Source of the DNA: Azospira sp. I13
Lineage (GTDB): Bacteria > Pseudomonadota > Gammaproteobacteria > Burkholderiales > Rhodocyclaceae
Reading direction: 5' to 3'
DNA: 64,000 nt
Assembly: GCF_003112695.1 (NCBI RefSeq)
Contig: NZ_BFBP01000007.1
Span: 182,027-246,026 of the forward strand
Positions 29,350-37,402 of this stretch are shown here, in pieces; within the stretch, counting starts at the first letter, position 1, and each line of letters opens with the position of its first letter. Made by a program: the position numbers and the translations under genes. The notes beneath the pieces were generated by a model. That model made no database searches and was not told where the DNA came from. It saw only the letters and a list, made by a program, of their open reading frames with translations.

Positions 29350-30846
29350 ATGAAACGCTTTCTTGCTGTTCTGGCCCTGTTCGGCGTCATCGGTCTGTCC
29401 GCCGCGCCGGCCTTCGCCGACGACAAGCCCGCTGAAGCGGTAACCGCCCCGGCGGCCGAAGCAGCTGCCGCCCCTGCTGTAGCCGCTCCGGCAGCTGCAC
29501 CGGCAGCGGCCCCGGCTGAAGCTGCCGCTACCCCGGTGCCCAACAAGGGCGACACTGCCTGGGTCATGGTCTGCGCCGCCTTCGTCATCCTCATGAGCAT
29601 CCCGGGCCTGGCCCTGTTCTACGGCGGCCTGGTCCGCTCCAAGAACATGCTCTCCGTGCTGATGCAGGTGTTCATGGTCTTCTCCCTGATTTCCGTGCTG
29701 TGGGTGCTGTACGGCTACAGCATCGCCTTCACGGAGGGCAATGCCTTCTTCGGCAGCCTGGACAAGATCTTCATGAAGGGCGTGACGCCGGATTCCGTCG
29801 CCGCCACCTGGTCCAAGGGCGTGGTCATCCCCGAGTTCGTCTATGTGGTCTTCCAGGGCGCCTTCGCCGCCATCACCTGCGGCCTGATCATCGGTTCCTT
29901 CGCCGAGCGCATCAAGTTCTCCGCCCTGCTGGTGTTCGTGGTGCTGTGGTTCACCTTCTCCTACCTGCCCATGGCCCACATGGTCTGGTATTGGGCCGGC
30001 CCCGATGGCTACATCGATGCTGCCGCCGCCGAGAAGCTGGGCGCCACTGCCGGCTTCCTCTTCCAGAAGGGTGCGCTGGACTTCGCTGGCGGTACCGTGG
30101 TGCACATCAACGCCGCCGTTGCCGGCCTGGTGGGTGCCTTCCTGATCGGCAAGCGGATCGGCTACGGTCGTGAATCCATGGCCCCCCACAGCCTGACCAT
30201 GACCATGATCGGTGCCTCCCTGCTGTGGTTCGGCTGGTTCGGCTTCAACGCCGGCTCCGCCCTGGAAGCCAACGGCTCCGCTGGCCTGGCCTTCATCAAC
30301 ACCTGGCTGGCCACTGCTGGCGCTACCCTCTCCTGGGTCTTCGCCGAATGGCTGCTGAAGGGCAAGCCTTCCATGCTGGGCGGCGCTTCCGGTGCCGTCG
30401 CTGGCCTGGTGGCGATCACCCCGGCCGCCGGCTTCGTCGGTGTCATCGGTGCCCTGGTCATCGGCCTGCTGGCTGGCGTGGTCTGCCTGTGGGGCGTCAA
30501 TGGCCTGAAGCGCCTGCTGGGTGCGGATGACTCCCTCGACGTGTTCGGCGTCCATGGCGTCGGCGGCATCCTCGGTGCCACCCTGACCGGCGTCTTCGCA
30601 GCCCCCTCCCTGGGCGGCGTGGGCATCTGGGACTACGTCACCAACGCTGTGGCGGAAACTTACTCCATCGCTGACCAAGTGATCGTGCAGCTGACCAGCG
30701 TAGGCTTGACCGTCGTCTGGTCCGCCGTGGTCTCCGTGATCGCCTACAAGCTGGTGGATATGCTGATCGGCCTGCGCGTCCCCGAAGAGGAAGAGCGCGA
30801 AGGTCTGGACATCACCTCCCACGGCGAAAGCGCCTACCACCTTTAA
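29350..30846 (+). CDS. amtB: AmtB ammonium transporter
   Basis: 498 aa, longer than the usual ~410-430. A signal peptide ending in PAFA is followed by a ~45-residue Ala/Pro/Glu spacer before the first core helix (GDTAWVMVCAAFVILMSIPG). The 11-helix core carries the family signature around DFAGGTVVHINAA, and twin-histidine pore positions in this segment and in FGVHGVGG. It conducts ammonium across the inner membrane and is gated by GlnK, encoded just upstream. The C-terminal EEEEREGLDI tail is the GlnK-binding end. A strong terminator follows. Confidence 0.97.
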   Translation: MKRFLAVLALFGVIGLSAAPAFADDKPAEAVTAPAAEAAAAPAVAAPAAAPAAAPAEAAATPVPNKGDTAWVMVCAAFVILMSIPGLALFYGGLVRSKNMLSVLMQVFMVFSLISVLWVLYGYSIAFTEGNAFFGSLDKIFMKGVTPDSVAATWSKGVVIPEFVYVVFQGAFAAITCGLIIGSFAERIKFSALLVFVVLWFTFSYLPMAHMVWYWAGPDGYIDAAAAEKLGATAGFLFQKGALDFAGGTVVHINAAVAGLVGAFLIGKRIGYGRESMAPHSLTMTMIGASLLWFGWFGFNAGSALEANGSAGLAFINTWLATAGATLSWVFAEWLLKGKPSMLGGASGAVAGLVAITPAAGFVGVIGALVIGLLAGVVCLWGVNGLKRLLGADDSLDVFGVHGVGGILGATLTGVFAAPSLGGVGIWDYVTNAVAETYSIADQVIVQLTSVGLTVVWSAVVSVIAYKLVDMLIGLRVPEEEEREGLDITSHGESAYHL

Positions 30847-30886
30847 GCAACACGGCACGCCGCTCCCTCCCTCGCGGCAAACCAGG

Positions 30887-30916
30887 ACGGGCACCTTCGG
30901 GTGCCCGTTTTTTTTT
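30887..30916 (+). terminator. intrinsic terminator of the amtB operon
   Basis: ACGGGCACC, a TTCG tetraloop and GGTGCCCGT, followed by nine T residues in all. Textbook rho-independent form, 40 bp after the amtB stop. Confidence 0.95.
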
Positions 30917-30954
30917 CGTCGGCCCGGATATCCGGCCTCCACCCGGCGATTTTC

Positions 30955-30968
30955 TTAATCTAGATCAA
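30955..30968. promoter_or_regulatory. FNR/ANR-like box before the hemerythrin gene
   Basis: TTAATCTAGATCAA matches nine of ten defined bases of TTGAT-N4-ATCAA. It is centred 81 bp before the hemerythrin ATG. No clear -10 is placed at the ideal distance, so regulation by an FNR-type oxygen sensor is suggested rather than shown. Confidence 0.5.
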
Positions 30969-31042
30969 AGATTGAAGCTTCCTCCAGCCGTTAGCTTCCC
31001 CGTGATTAGCGATATGTCATAACCATTTACGAAGGAAGCAAC

Positions 31043-31564
31043 ATGGGATTCTGGAATTTCCTCTTCGACGGCAAGAAGCCGGCCGTCGAAACCGCCCCTG
31101 CCCCCGGCACCGCTCCGGTGGCCCCCCAGGCCCAGGGCATTGCCTACAATCCGGAGCTGGTGCCCCGCCTGCAGCAGGAGCATGGCCGGCTGCTGGCCCT
31201 CTTCGGCGAAATATCCCGGGTCTTCCAGGCCAACGACCTCACCGCCACCGCCGCCCGGCTGGAGGATTTCCGCGGCGCCGTGCTGGACCACCTGATGACC
31301 GAGAACATCCGCTTCTACATCTACCTGGAACACTCCCTGCGCCAGGACCCGGACAGCTTCGAACTGATGCATGGCTTCCGCCACGAAATGGATGGCATCG
31401 GCAAGGCCGTGCTGGCCTTCCTCTCCAAGTACAAGGACATCGGCACCCAGGCCAACCTGGCAGTGTCCTTCGGCAGCGACCTGCAGCAGGTGGGCGATGT
31501 GCTGGTAAACCGTATCCGCCGCGAAGAGGAAACCCTCTACCCACTCTACATGCCGGCCTACTGA
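31043..31564 (+). CDS. hemerythrin HHE-domain protein
   Basis: 173 aa. After a Pro/Ala linker (~15-32), residues ~38-173 form a four-helix bundle with likely iron ligands in QQEHGRL, LDHLMTEN, LEHSLR, HGFRHEMDG and RREEETLYP. Hemerythrin-like proteins bind O2, NO or iron at a di-iron centre. Here it is a cytosolic single-domain form. It lies between amtB and a phosphoesterase as its own unit, with an FNR-like box upstream, fitting a microaerobic role (oxygen or NO handling, perhaps protecting nitrogen fixation). That role is inference. Confidence 0.85.
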   Translation: MGFWNFLFDGKKPAVETAPAPGTAPVAPQAQGIAYNPELVPRLQQEHGRLLALFGEISRVFQANDLTATAARLEDFRGAVLDHLMTENIRFYIYLEHSLRQDPDSFELMHGFRHEMDGIGKAVLAFLSKYKDIGTQANLAVSFGSDLQQVGDVLVNRIRREEETLYPLYMPAY

Positions 31565-31632
31565 TCCCGGCAGGCCAAGCCTTCCAAGCCGCCCGGGGTG
31601 CGGCGGCCCCCGCCCTTTGCTAAGCTGGCGCC

Positions 31633-32421
31633 ATGTACATCGCCCAACTCAGCGACCTTCACTACGTACCGCCCCCCGGCCTGCTCTACGGCCGGGTGGA
31701 TACGGCGGCGGCCCTGGAGACCGCCCTGGCCCGCCTGGCCGCACTGCAACCCCGGCCCGACCTGCTGCTGATCAGCGGCGATCTGGTAGATCGCGGCAGC
31801 CCCGCCGAATACCGGAGTCTCGCCGCCCAGCTGGCCACGACCGGAATTCCGTTGGCCCTGCTGCCGGGCAACCACGACCACCGCCAGCACCTGCAAGCCG
31901 CCTTCCCGGATCAAGCCTGGTCCGGCCCCCGCTGCCACCAGCGGCGGGAACTGACCGGTGGCACGCTGCTGCTACTCGACAGCCTGGTTCCCGGCCATGA
32001 ATACGGGGAGATCACACCGGACACCCTGGCCTGGCTGGACGCCTCCTGTCCAACGGACCGCCGCGTCCTGCTGGCCCTGCATCACCCGCCCTTTCCTGTC
32101 GGCATTCCCGGCATGGATGCCATCAACTGCCGCGGAGCCGCCCTGCTGGAAAGCTGGCTGAACCGGCATCCCCAGGTGGAAGCGGTGCTCTGCGGCCACG
32201 TGCACCGCTTCATCAGCACCCGCTTCGCCGACCGCCCGGCCCTCACCGCCCCCTCCCCCGCCCACCAGATCGCCCTGGACCTGCAAGGCCCGCCCGGCGA
32301 CCTGGCCTATACCCTGGAACCTGGCGGCTTGCTGCTGCATCTCTGGGCACCGGGCCGCTCCTTGATCAGCCACTACCTGCCCTGTACACCGGCCCCGGTA
32401 CAGCGCTACCGGGATCTTTAG
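31633..32421 (+). CDS. calcineurin-like metallophosphoesterase (CpdA/GpdQ-type)
   Basis: 262 aa. The complete dinuclear-metal motif set is present: SDLH near residue 7, GDLVDRG, GNHDH, a lone His in LHHPP and GHVH. The overall form resembles class III cyclic-nucleotide or glycerophosphodiester phosphodiesterases such as CpdA and GpdQ. Substrate is unproven. It is 68 bp behind the hemerythrin gene and converges on purU, sharing a bidirectional terminator. Confidence 0.85.
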   Translation: MYIAQLSDLHYVPPPGLLYGRVDTAAALETALARLAALQPRPDLLLISGDLVDRGSPAEYRSLAAQLATTGIPLALLPGNHDHRQHLQAAFPDQAWSGPRCHQRRELTGGTLLLLDSLVPGHEYGEITPDTLAWLDASCPTDRRVLLALHHPPFPVGIPGMDAINCRGAALLESWLNRHPQVEAVLCGHVHRFISTRFADRPALTAPSPAHQIALDLQGPPGDLAYTLEPGGLLLHLWAPGRSLISHYLPCTPAPVQRYRDL

Positions 32422-32435
32422 CCGCCTCGGGCAAG

Positions 32436-32462
32436 AAAAAAGGGCGCCGCAGCGCCCTTTTT
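32436..32462. terminator. bidirectional intrinsic terminator
   Basis: An A-run, then GGGCGC, CGCA, GCGCCC and TTTTT. The A-tract on one side and T-tract on the other allow termination in both directions for the convergent phosphoesterase and purU genes. Confidence 0.92.
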
Positions 32463-32485
32463 CCAGGTGTGGCAAAGCATGCCGC

Positions 32486-33346
32486 TCAGCGGAACACCAC
32501 CGTCTTGTTGCCATGCACCAGCACCCGGTCTTCCAGGTGGTAACGCAGGCCCCTGGCCAGCACGGTCTTCTCGATGTCCTTGCCGTAGCGCACCATGTCT
32601 TCCACCGCATCGGAGTGGTCAATACGGATCACGTCCTGGTCGATGATGGGCCCCTGGTCCAGGTCAGCGGTCACGTAATGGCAGGTGGCGCCGATCAGCT
32701 TGACGCCCCGTTCATAGGCCTGGTGGTAGGGCTTGGCCCCGACGAAACTGGGCAGGAAACTGTGGTGGATGTTGAGGATCTGCCCCGGGAAAGCGGCGCA
32801 CAGTTCCGGTGAGAGAATCTGCATGTAGCGAGCCAGCACCATGGCATCCCCCTTCACTTCCTCGAACAGGCGCTGCACCTCGGCATAGGCGGCAGCCTTG
32901 TTGTCCGGCGTGACGGGAATGTGGTGGAAGGGGATGCCATGCCACTCCACGAAACCGCGGAAGGTATCGTGGTTGGAGATGATGCAGGGAATCTCGATGT
33001 CCAGTTCCTTCGACTGCCAGCGGGCCAGCAGGTCGTAGAGACAGTGCTCCTGCTTGGAGACCAGCAGTACCACCCGCTTCTTCACGGCGCTGTCTGTGAT
33101 TTTCCAGTCCATCTCCAGTTCTTCGGCGATGGGGCGGAAGCGCTCCCGCAGTTCGGCCAGCATGAAGGGCAGGGAATCGGCCCGCACTTCGATACGCATG
33201 AAATAGCGCCCGGCCGCATCGTCGGCATGCAGGGCGGTTTCCAGAATCCAGCCGTTATGGGCGGCAAAGAAGCTGGAAACCTTGGCGACGATGCCGGTAC
33301 GGTCCGGGCAGGAGGCAGTAAGGGTGTAGAAGCGTTGGCGATGCAT
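32486..33346 (-). CDS. purU: PurU formyltetrahydrofolate deformylase
   Basis: 286 aa. An N-terminal ACT domain (CPDRTGIVAKVSSFF) is followed by a formyltransferase fold with the catalytic Asn-His-Asp set in LNIHHSFLP and TADLDQGPI. It hydrolyses 10-formyl-THF to formate and THF, balancing one-carbon pools and feeding PurT-type purine synthesis. It lies 7 bp behind thrH, so the two are co-transcribed. Confidence 0.96.
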   Translation of the reverse strand: MHRQRFYTLTASCPDRTGIVAKVSSFFAAHNGWILETALHADDAAGRYFMRIEVRADSLPFMLAELRERFRPIAEELEMDWKITDSAVKKRVVLLVSKQEHCLYDLLARWQSKELDIEIPCIISNHDTFRGFVEWHGIPFHHIPVTPDNKAAAYAEVQRLFEEVKGDAMVLARYMQILSPELCAAFPGQILNIHHSFLPSFVGAKPYHQAYERGVKLIGATCHYVTADLDQGPIIDQDVIRIDHSDAVEDMVRYGKDIEKTVLARGLRYHLEDRVLVHGNKTVVFR

Positions 33347-33353
33347 GGCGGTC

Positions 33354-33962
33354 TTAGATGCGGTCGCTGGCCTTGAGGATTTCCGCCTTCAGGGCTTCGT
33401 AGTCCTTCACCACCGGGTACTGGGGGAATTCGCGGATGACGTTTTCCGGCGGGCAGAAGAGGATGCCGGCATGGGCTTCGCCGAGCATGGTGGTGTCGTT
33501 GTAGGAATCGCCGGAGGCAATGACCTTGAAGTTCAGTTCCTTGAAGCGCTTCACCGCTTCCTGCTTCTGGTTGGGCATGCGCAGATGGTAATTCACCAGG
33601 AAGCCCTGGGCATCGGCCTCCAGCTTGTGGCAGAACAGGGCGGGGAAGCCCAGCTGGGCCATCAGGGGCATGGCGAATTCGTAGAAGGTGTCGGAGAGGA
33701 TCACCACCTGGAAGCGGGGGCGCAGCCACTCGATGAATTCCTTGGCACCAGGCAGGGGGCCCATTTCGGCGATGACCTTCTGGATGTCCGGCAGGCCCAG
33801 GCCGTGTTGCTTGAGGATGCCCAGACGATACTGCATCAGCACGTCGTAGTTGGGCTCTTCGCGGGTGGTGCGGCGCAGCTCGGGGATGCCCGTGCGTTCG
33901 GCGAATTCGATCCAGATTTCGGGAACGAGCACACCTTCGAGGTCAAGACAAACGATCTGCAC
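33354..33962 (-). CDS. thrH: ThrH, bifunctional phosphoserine phosphatase/homoserine kinase
   Basis: 202 aa, matching ThrH (~205 aa) of Pseudomonas. It is a HAD-superfamily enzyme with nucleophile motif CLDLEGVLVP (DxE, as in ThrH), the second motif ILSDTFYEF, and SGDSYNDTTML for Mg2+. ThrH dephosphorylates phosphoserine and can pass the phosphate to homoserine. The start is GTG 33962, with AAGGAG six bases upstream; the frame before it is not family sequence. It heads a thrH-purU unit linking serine and one-carbon metabolism. Confidence 0.93.
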   Translation of the reverse strand: MQIVCLDLEGVLVPEIWIEFAERTGIPELRRTTREEPNYDVLMQYRLGILKQHGLGLPDIQKVIAEMGPLPGAKEFIEWLRPRFQVVILSDTFYEFAMPLMAQLGFPALFCHKLEADAQGFLVNYHLRMPNQKQEAVKRFKELNFKVIASGDSYNDTTMLGEAHAGILFCPPENVIREFPQYPVVKDYEALKAEILKASDRI

Positions 33963-34060
33963 GGAAAACTCCTTGGCTGAGGACGCAAAAGCCGGGATTT
34001 TAGCAGAAGCCCCCCCGTTCCGATGCCCCGCCACCCACATGGAATGGCGGCACCAAGCCA

Positions 34061-36490
34061 TCAGGCGGCCAGTGGGGTGGCCGGGTCGGGCAATTCGGCG
34101 CAGGGGCGTGAGAGGTGATAGCCCTGGGCCAGGTCCACGCCCAGTTCCCCGAGCAAGACATAAGTCGCCTGGTCTTCGACAAATTCGGCCACCGTCTTCT
34201 TGCCCAGGCCCCGGGCCACTTCGATGATGGCACGAACGAACACCTGGTCTTCCCGGCTGTTCACCAGGTTGCGGATGAACATGCCATCGATCTTGATCAC
34301 GTTGGCGTCCAGGTGCTTGAGGTAGGCAAAAGAGGAAAAGCCGACGCCAAAATCATCCAAGCAGACGGAGCCGCCCATGCCGCGGATGTAGCTGATGAAG
34401 CGCTGGGTATCCGCCATGTTCGACAGGGCCGCGGTTTCCGTCAGCTCCACCAGCAGACGTTGGGGGGCAACCCGGTGGGTGTCCAGCAGGCCGGTGATGT
34501 AATCCGGCAGCCCGGGGTCGTCAAAGGAGCGCCCGGAGATGTTGATGGCCAGACCCGGTAGCTGAGGATGCCGGGCCAGGGTACGAATGCCGGCTTCCAG
34601 CACCCAGCGGTCGATGTCCAGAATGCGGCCGTTACGTTCGGCGGCCGGAATGAATTCGCCGGGCATCAGGTAAAGGCCGGGATTTTCCGGATCCTTCATG
34701 CGCAGCAGCACTTCCAGGTGGGAGAGCACCGGGATGCCGGTGGTGTAGATGCCCTGAAAGTGGAGCTCGAATAAATCCTGCTCCAGGGCCGCCTGGATGC
34801 GCTCGGCCCAGGAAAGTTGGGCCAGCATGTAGGCGGATTGCCCGAGCTCCTCGCGGAAGACGCGCCAGCCGTTCTTGCCGGCATGCTTGGCCGCATACAT
34901 GGCGATATCGGCCCGGGCCACCCACTCCTCCGGACGTCGCGCATGTTCCGGCAGCAGGGCGATGCCCAGGCTGGAAGTCAGACGTACCCTGGTACCCTCA
35001 AACTCGAAGCCCAGGGCGGCAACGGCGGCGACGATACGCTGGGCCAGGGTCTGGGCCGCCGCCAGATCGGCGCCGGGGGCCACCACGGCAAATTCATCAC
35101 CGCCGAGGCGGGCAAACATCTCGTTGCTCCGCAGCAGCTGCCCCACTTCGCTGGCAATGCGCAGCAGCACCGCATCACCGGCACGATGGCCGAAGCTGTC
35201 ATTGACCGTCTTGAACTCGTCCAGGTCGAAATACAGCAACGCTGCCTGCAGTGACGCATCCCGCTCGAACTGCACCGCCAGCCGCTGCAGTTCGCCCTCG
35301 AAACGGCTGCGGTTGTAGAGGCCGGTGAGGGGGTCCCGCTCGGCCATGAAGAGCAGCCGGTCGGCGGTCTGCCGCTCATGGGTGATGTCTTCGAAAATCC
35401 ACAGCCGGCTCTCGCCTTCCTGGGTTTCACCAGGAGCTGCCGGTACCGCCACGCTGATCTGGGTCAGCAGGCGCTCGTCAGCCTGGCGCAGTTCCCACTG
35501 CAAGCCATCGGCCAGGAAAAGGTGTTCCCGCTGGTACGGGTCCGACAAACGCTGGGGGTCGCTGGCAATGCGCTGGGCCAGGTCGCCCAGCAACATTCCG
35601 GGCGAAACATCGTCATCACCGAGGCGCCACAGCTGACGAAAGGCCGGATTGGCATAGACCACCCGCCCCTCGGGGGACACAAACAACAGCCCCAGGCGCA
35701 TAGAGGAAAGCAGGGCATGCAGGCGGGCCTGCTCGGCGGAAAGGGTGGCAGCCAGCTGGCGCTGCTCCCTTTCGGAGTCCTGCAGGTCCTCCACCCGGGC
35801 GGCCAGGGCGCTCCCCATCTGATTGAAGGCCCGGGTCAGGGCACCGATATCGTCGTCTACGCTTTCCGGCAGGGTCTGGAAGGTGTTGCCCTGTGCCAGG
35901 CGACGGCTGGCCTGGGTCAGACGATTGAGGTGACGGGTCAGCCAAAGGCCGATGGAGGCCAGGACCAGGGCTGAAAGCAGGAGGCCGCTGATGGCAATGA
36001 GCATGGTCTGGCGCTGCAGATCGGCACGGGCCTGGCGCAGAAAACCCAGGTCGAGACCGTACTGCAGTTCTCCGAACTGGCGGCCCCCGATGTTCATGGG
36101 AATGCGCAGGTCAAAGTTCTGCAGCCCATTGCCGTTCAGCAGCTGCTCCGGATTGTCCGCCAGCGGAACGGGGCGCTGACGCTCCCAGTTGGCGGTGGCG
36201 ACGATCTGGCCGTCGTTGTCGAACATGACCAAGTAATCGATGCTGTTGATGGCCTGGGTGGCCTGCAGGATATCGCTGACGGCGGCGTAATCCCGTTGGG
36301 CCATGGCCGGCGCCAGGGCGGCATCGAGCAGCAGGGTGGTTTCCTTGCGCCGCAGTTCGAACTGTTCAAGCAGGTGGGTCTCGATCAGGCGCTGGCCGTT
36401 CCAAAGCACGGCCGCAATGATGACCGCCTCCACCAGGATGGTGGAAACGATCAGTTTGCCCCGTAGTGTATGTAGCCAGCCCATAGCCAT
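34061..36490 (-). CDS. membrane HAMP-PAS-GGDEF-EAL protein paired with a binding protein
   Basis: 809 aa. TM1 ~12-30, a periplasmic domain of ~130 residues, TM2 ~165-185 and HAMP to ~235, then a PAS-like domain (~260-375), GGDEF with RLGGDEF, and an EAL-family domain. In the latter the signature is EVL (HLEVLLR) rather than EAL, and AEFVED replaces AEGVET. The metal and catalytic positions (E of EVL, N in NISGRSF, E in LTET, DD in DDFGVG, K in IKIDG, Q in AQGY) remain, so activity is still plausible. Its ATG is one base after the stop of the upstream PhnD-like binding protein, implying coupled expression and ligand-dependent control. Confidence 0.9.
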   Translation of the reverse strand: MAMGWLHTLRGKLIVSTILVEAVIIAAVLWNGQRLIETHLLEQFELRRKETTLLLDAALAPAMAQRDYAAVSDILQATQAINSIDYLVMFDNDGQIVATANWERQRPVPLADNPEQLLNGNGLQNFDLRIPMNIGGRQFGELQYGLDLGFLRQARADLQRQTMLIAISGLLLSALVLASIGLWLTRHLNRLTQASRRLAQGNTFQTLPESVDDDIGALTRAFNQMGSALAARVEDLQDSEREQRQLAATLSAEQARLHALLSSMRLGLLFVSPEGRVVYANPAFRQLWRLGDDDVSPGMLLGDLAQRIASDPQRLSDPYQREHLFLADGLQWELRQADERLLTQISVAVPAAPGETQEGESRLWIFEDITHERQTADRLLFMAERDPLTGLYNRSRFEGELQRLAVQFERDASLQAALLYFDLDEFKTVNDSFGHRAGDAVLLRIASEVGQLLRSNEMFARLGGDEFAVVAPGADLAAAQTLAQRIVAAVAALGFEFEGTRVRLTSSLGIALLPEHARRPEEWVARADIAMYAAKHAGKNGWRVFREELGQSAYMLAQLSWAERIQAALEQDLFELHFQGIYTTGIPVLSHLEVLLRMKDPENPGLYLMPGEFIPAAERNGRILDIDRWVLEAGIRTLARHPQLPGLAINISGRSFDDPGLPDYITGLLDTHRVAPQRLLVELTETAALSNMADTQRFISYIRGMGGSVCLDDFGVGFSSFAYLKHLDANVIKIDGMFIRNLVNSREDQVFVRAIIEVARGLGKKTVAEFVEDQATYVLLGELGVDLAQGYHLSRPCAELPDPATPLAA

Positions 36491-36491
36491 C

Positions 36492-37328
36492 TTATTTCTT
36501 CAGCAGCCGGCGGGTTTCCGGCAGCACCTTGTCCATCAGCCGGGCATCGGCCTGGGTCGGCTCCCGATAGCCACCATGGGTACTGACCTGGAAGAACGTC
36601 TTGCCTTCCGGCGTCTGCTCGAAGGCGTTGAGGACTTCCTTGATGCGTCGGCGTTCGGCCGGCGGCAGCCGGTTGTGCGCCATCAGGGCCAGGCCCGGGG
36701 CCGACGGGCATTCGCCGGCGATGCGGGTGGCCTCCCGCAGGTCGGCCGGGGCCTGGGCCACGGTGGAGTGGGAAACGATGGCGGCCCGGGCCTTGCCGCT
36801 GACCACGCTCTGCAGGGCACTGCTCTGGGTCACATTTTCCACCACGCGGAAATCCCGTTCCGCCACCAGGCCCTGCTCCGCCAGCCAGTTGAGTCCGAGC
36901 ATGGGCACCATGGCGCTCCGCTCGTGGATGGCGATGGTCTGCCCTCGCAACTGCTCAACGGTGGACAGGGGATGATCCCGGTGGACCATCAGATAGCAGC
37001 GGATGTCATTGCGGTGGCGCACCAGGGGAATGTAGCCATAATCCACCTCGGCCAGCCGGGCGTAGTGAGGGGCAATCAGCAGCAGGTCGTACTCGCCGGC
37101 GAAGGCGCGGCTGGTGAAGGTGTCGAAGTCGGGGGCGGTCTGCAATGTCACCGGCCGCCCCAGGCGTTGTTCCAGATAGGCGGCGAGAGGCGAATAGGTG
37201 GTGATGAGGATGCGGGTGCTGAGATAGGGCATCACCCCAAACAATAGGGGACGGGCTTCCTGGGCCTGCAACAGGGAAACCGGCAGGAGCAGCAAGAGTA
37301 GCGACCAGCGTCGCAGCAAATGTCCCAT
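36492..37328 (-). CDS. PhnD-like periplasmic substrate-binding protein
   Basis: 278 aa. A Sec signal peptide (Leu-rich, ending SLLQAQE) leads into a type-2 periplasmic binding fold of the phosphate/phosphite/phosphonate (PhnD) class (FGVMPYLSTRILITTYSPL, DLLLIAPHYARLAE, LRGQTIAIHERSA). GGAGG precedes the ATG. No transporter subunits are nearby; the next gene, one base away, is a GGDEF-EAL sensor. The likely job is ligand sensing rather than uptake. Ligand unknown; family resemblance to phosphonate binding does not prove it. Confidence 0.85.
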   Translation of the reverse strand: MGHLLRRWSLLLLLLPVSLLQAQEARPLLFGVMPYLSTRILITTYSPLAAYLEQRLGRPVTLQTAPDFDTFTSRAFAGEYDLLLIAPHYARLAEVDYGYIPLVRHRNDIRCYLMVHRDHPLSTVEQLRGQTIAIHERSAMVPMLGLNWLAEQGLVAERDFRVVENVTQSSALQSVVSGKARAAIVSHSTVAQAPADLREATRIAGECPSAPGLALMAHNRLPPAERRRIKEVLNAFEQTPEGKTFFQVSTHGGYREPTQADARLMDKVLPETRRLLKK

Positions 37329-37402
37329 ACGCCTCCCTCTTCGATCGAATATTGCGACCCCGAAGTTTTCCGGGGCGGCATCGTGTGGCCGATGTTAGGG
37401 CA

